Below are positions 59,681 to 64,000 of a stretch of DNA of 64,000 nucleotides, in pieces. Source of the DNA: Owenia fusiformis (Eukaryota > Annelida > Polychaeta > Sabellida > Oweniidae); contig CAIIXF020000004.1 of the NCBI GenBank assembly GCA_903813345.2, forward strand, positions 30,753,985-30,817,984, in the 5' to 3' direction. The translations under genes and the position numbers were made by a program. Within the stretch, counting starts at the first letter, position 1, and each line of letters opens with the position of its first letter. Below the pieces are notes generated by a model, which saw nothing but the letters and a program-made list of their open reading frames with translations, made no database searches and had not been told where the DNA came from.

Positions 59681-62600
59681 CTCGTCTATCCAAAAAACAT
59701 TAAATTCCACCAAAGCTAACGCATATGGCTGTTACTATGAACTGACCAAAAATCGTTAAAGACAACTACATATCTTTACTAATATAAATTCGATAAAGCA
59801 CTATCTTATGATGCTAAATATTATCCAAGGAACATATTTTCCCGGATTAAACCCTCGTTGGAAAAACACTTGTAATTATTTGAAGTCTATATATCCCGGA
59901 TTTTAAGCGGCATTATTTCATTGATTTCCGATTGGTTGTGAACTGAACAGTGAAAAGCGACATACAACAACAACGTTGTAGTGCTTGAAAACATAAAGAT
60001 GTTTTGTTAAATGACGGCTAAATGGGGACGTAACACGATTCCTTATTCTGCTGACTTCTACATCGTCGAATACTGCATCCGTTACAAATTATTCAAGCTC
60101 GAATTGAAAAATATCTGGTGCTGAGAAAATAGCAATAATCTGTCGATAATCAGATCTTGTCATTCAAAAAATCTGCGTTCGATCATGCATTTCGTTGTGA
60201 TGCATTTCATTAAAAGGATCCGGTTTTGTAAAACAACCCTATCCCATTTTGCTTAAGGTTTGAAAGTGAAGCGTGGTAGTAAGCTGCATGTATGTATATC
60301 AAAGGGATGGTGATTGTTATTAGAATGATCTTTAACATCTTGTTTTTCTCATACAAAATGATGTACATCTTGCAAAATTAATGAACTTGGAAATAAACCT
60401 CCCTTTTTGTAATTATTGAAGATAGTAAAATGCATTGTTTGTTAAAACAAAAGTGTTATATTTTCATAAAAAATCAAAAAAGGTCTGGTGGAGGTCAAAG
60501 CGGCAGATTTTCACAAATTTTGAAATATCAAGGAATTTTAGAGGAACAAATCAAATTGAAAAAGGCTTTCGTGAAAAGTACAATAAAGTCACTGGAAATA
60601 CACAATAGAGAAAATAAAAAAGACGGCTGAGAAATATTACTATTTTATCTCGATTTAAGCATCCTAATACAATTGCCATCAATATTGTCATAAAATAGCG
60701 ATACGTCGGGTACAATGACAAATTTCATTGTATATCGATAAACTATAATTTTGTTATTGTTTCTAGGTTATGTCTTTTGTAAAATCAGGTTAATAATCGC
60801 TTGGGGTATTGCAGTACTAATTGTCTATAATAAAGTAATAACATTTGTACCTGTTTCACCCACTTTCAAACCTGATTTGAAAAGGATGGACTATAATAGG
60901 AAATCGTGACATTGACCTTAGGGTATGTATGGTTTGTCTACCTGGCACTCTTAATAATATTTCATGAATGACTAATATAAGTGAAAATTAAAGATACTTC
61001 AAACAGTATCCTTAGAATTGTATATTTTCATTAAGGCCCTTGTATATATAAACCGTTCTTATTAGACCCCCCCCCCCCCGGTTTTAGAAATGATTAATAA
61101 GTGATAAGTGTATCTCTTTCAAAACATATTTTAAAAACGTATCTCTTTCTAACATATATGCATTATTTAATAGGTTATGACTAAATATAGATAAAATATA
61201 TGAAGTTAAACATCCTTTCAGTAAATATCTAAAAGTTAGCATTTGCGTATGTCATTCAAAGATTGTATTCAAAGCAGGACTGTTATGGGCAGGTAGACAT
61301 TTCTTTAAATACAACAAGGTGGTCTAATTGCGCGAGATAGATAATCTGTCAAGTAAAATTCCTTGGAAATTGGTGAAGATTATGCGAAGCCACGGCGTGC
61401 AGGGGGGTAATCCCAGAGTTCAAATATGACACCCGCTTATAATCTAAACCTATATTGAGATGACATACATCTCTGATTGGTCGAAATCGAAAACTAATAA
61501 CGTCATCAACGGCGGCTTCAAAATTTTCGAAATACGCTTCGAATAATATTATGTGCATTTCTGTCATGTTAATCAATATAATACATAGCTTCTTATTTCA
61601 CATCAAGATAAAGAAATGTGTATGGAATATGCTTACATCAATTGACTCTCCGGTGAACATTCTAACAAGCGAATGTGGTAAGCAAGATACGCAATTATGT
61701 CTGTCATCTCTAAAGCTTTCGGGCTTTCCCGCCTCTTCACGGCCTTGGAATAATAGTAATCCTCTTAGAAAAGTGCATTGGATAAGCGAACGTGACCGGT
61801 GTGACATTCTAGGGAGACATTAAGAAAGAAATGGTGCAGTGATCCAATCGCATTAGTCCTGGGATAAGAGTTTAATCGATTCTGACTATTTTAAGCTCAT
61901 TTAGCTATGTTCATATCACTTTACTATTCCCTTAGTTAGATTCAATAATTTTTTTTATCTAATTTGACTAAGCCGGCTTTTTCATCAACGTTCTCAATCA
62001 ATGGTAAATTAGGTTTGTTTTGGGAATATGAATGTTTGATCTGACCCCCTTTTATAGACGTACTTGATCCATATTCGATTATATAGTTCTAGACAAGTCA
62101 TGCTAGTCTTAAAGATGGAATATCGTGAATATTAACACAATTGAACATGTTGAACAACTAATTTACATACTTTTTGTGACTTGGTTGAATTGCTATGAAT
62201 TCGAAGTTCCGATGTGTCTCATTAGGAAGACGATATTGTAACAAGGATTAAGTCGAGCAAAGTTTATAAATTTGGTGTAAAATTTCTTCTTGGATTGAAA
62301 CATGTCATTTTAACTCGATACACTTACGATAGGTGACGAAGTGTCTAAAGGTAGGTCATGTGACATATGGACAGCAATTCATTCACTAGATGGCGTATTT
62401 ACACACAAACGTCATAATGCTATTTTGTAATCAGTGAATTTCAGGTTTTTCAGATTGATTGAGGCTGAAGGCTTAGTTTTATTGGTGTCTAGCTTATACC
62501 TTCTTTCATTAACATGATGGAAATACGCTCGTTGAATGTATTTACTTCTTACTCCTGATCAAAAATTCACGGTTATCACACACTTTGAATTTCAACCTAA

Positions 62601-63089
62601 TTTAAAGGAACGAATAAATGACAATAAAAGTATTGAAATGAAATGCATTTCTTAAACCACATAAAGCTCCCCAGATATAGATATTAATTTTATATAAAAT
62701 GCAGAGATGCTGAGCAAAAAATATGTGATATAAGTTTATGGGATGAAATTGGTATTTTTTGTCCGTTAAGTAGGATAATGAATATAACGGGATGATATTA
62801 AGAAAACAAAAGAAGTTGGGTATTAGCACCAATTTCCGATGACACACGCAAGATCTTTTTTGTAACACGGTTAAAGATGGACAATTAGCTTAACAGTCGT
62901 TGATATTTTCGAAAGGTGGTTGTTGATTTGTTTTAGAGACATCTTTCCATCAAAATTATTTTTACTAAAATAACTATAATATTTATTTTAACTGCGTAAT
63001 TAATGCAATTATTAAATTTTGCTTTGTTAAATATTCTTTGCATGGGGAAAATTACATTTCATTTGAATATAGGTAAGCGACCTGTAATC
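59681..63089. other. Gene-free stretch
   Basis: Only short frames and a C tract near 61069-61079. No product recognised. Confidence 0.3.
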
Positions 63090-63695
63090 CTCATTATGTG
63101 TAAACAAGTTATCGACAAATAAATAATAATATTAATTCAGAAAACGTGTACAGAAAAAATTATGTATACATTTAAGTGTATACAATAGAAAATATGTGTT
63201 AACACATAACAAATAAGTTAACAAATTATGCTTATTTGCGGGTAAAATATATATTAAAAATAAAATAACATACTCCGTAGATGTAAATAAGTATAATAAC
63301 TACTAGTATTTGTTAAATATTATAAGTAGAAAACGAGTAAGTATATACATAATATTATTTAGGTGTAAACGAATAAATGTGTGTTACCAAATAAATGATA
63401 GTACTATCTAGATGTTAACGAGTAAATGTGTGTTAACAAAGACATTATAGTACTATTAAGATGTAAACAAGTAAACGCGTGTAACAAAGAATTAATAAAA
63501 TATGTTGAGATGAAAAAAAGTAAAGGAGTGTTAAATAAGCCATTATAGTACAATTTAGCTGTAAACAAGTAAAATTGGTGTTAACAAAGAAATATCACTT
63601 TTATCTAGGTGTAAACGGGCCAAATAATTGTTAACAAGGAAATTACAGTACGAGTAGGTGTAAACAAGCCAGTTGCAGATAAATAAGTAAAAAAA
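63090..63695. repeat. Degenerate tandem repeat of about 49 bp, roughly 10-12 copies
   Basis: The consensus resembles TAGGTGTAAACAAGTAAATG followed by TGTTAACAAA and GAAATTATAGTACTA. The clearest units lie at about 63360-63690, with older units to the left. The repeats end near 63695. Confidence 0.8.
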
Positions 63696-64000
63696 AACGA
63701 GTAGAGAAAAAGTGATGATCTTTTAGCTATTGATCCGTCTGTCAAACCTGATCTGTTTACAACGGCAAACCAATAACTGAAACAGCACCTGGCCACGCGT
63801 TTTTCTGCATTTAGTCTGAAAAGTGATGAAGGTATCTCATTAAGTCCACCATGATATAAGGCATTGTATTTTTAAACCTATCTATTTTATAGCCAATTTG
63901 TACTTTCTCCATTTTAGGTTTAGACGTTGAAGGGATATCCACTTTGAGTTTTTAAACGCCGGGTTTTCACAATTTTCCTTCTATTCTTGTTACAACGATG

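Overview
This window reads as non-coding-rich nuclear DNA of an invertebrate animal. It is AT-rich by eye, has very long introns with consensus GT/AG splice sites, and is full of small DNA transposons, foldback elements and degenerate tandem repeats. Two weak hints bear on the host. The one cellular gene belongs to the CNGL branch of cyclic nucleotide-gated channels, which I associate with invertebrates. The one LTR element looks like the Gmr1 group of Ty3/gypsy elements, first described from deuterostomes. A marine invertebrate, perhaps a deuterostome, is plausible, but the phylum cannot be fixed from this sequence.

Positions 1-13054, minus strand: part of a CNG channel gene. The exon with the N-terminus and S1-S6 (CDS 11434-12898) is joined across a 10.3 kb intron to the C-linker exon (837-1130). 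A 747 bp intron then leads to the first part of the cyclic-nucleotide-binding domain (1-89), and the gene runs off the left edge. Both junctions are phase 1 and the reading frame continues through them. The large intron holds three degraded tandem copies of the start of the C-linker exon (1209-1535), a mariner-derived inverted duplication (2465-4009), a TA-flanked MITE (5245-5830), GC-rich foldback elements (7289-9243), and a 43 bp repeat ending at the splice donor.

Positions 13055-31432: no recognisable cellular gene. There are strong hairpins near 15.2 and 15.7 kb, a short mariner-like MITE (19153-19363), a hAT relic with an exact 8 bp target duplication (19800-20703), a foldback element with nested repeats (21221-22191), a 1.1 kb tandem duplication (22471-24769), and smaller repeats.

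Positions 31433-36788: a complete, apparently young LTR retrotransposon. Its 854 bp LTRs agree wherever compared. It has a tRNA-Pro-type primer-binding site and a polypurine tract, and one 977-codon ORF carrying Gag, protease and part of integrase. The rest of integrase, and the reverse transcriptase and RNase H, are absent, so it should depend on another element to move.

Positions 36789-64000: mostly repeats, including a 17-copy array of a 105 bp unit (38445-40295) that stays open in one frame over long stretches, several other tandem arrays, and foldback elements at 44.7-45.8, 48.2-48.8, 54.6-54.9, 55.0-55.7 and 59.6 kb. I found no convincing cellular gene, tRNA, rRNA or CRISPR array here.
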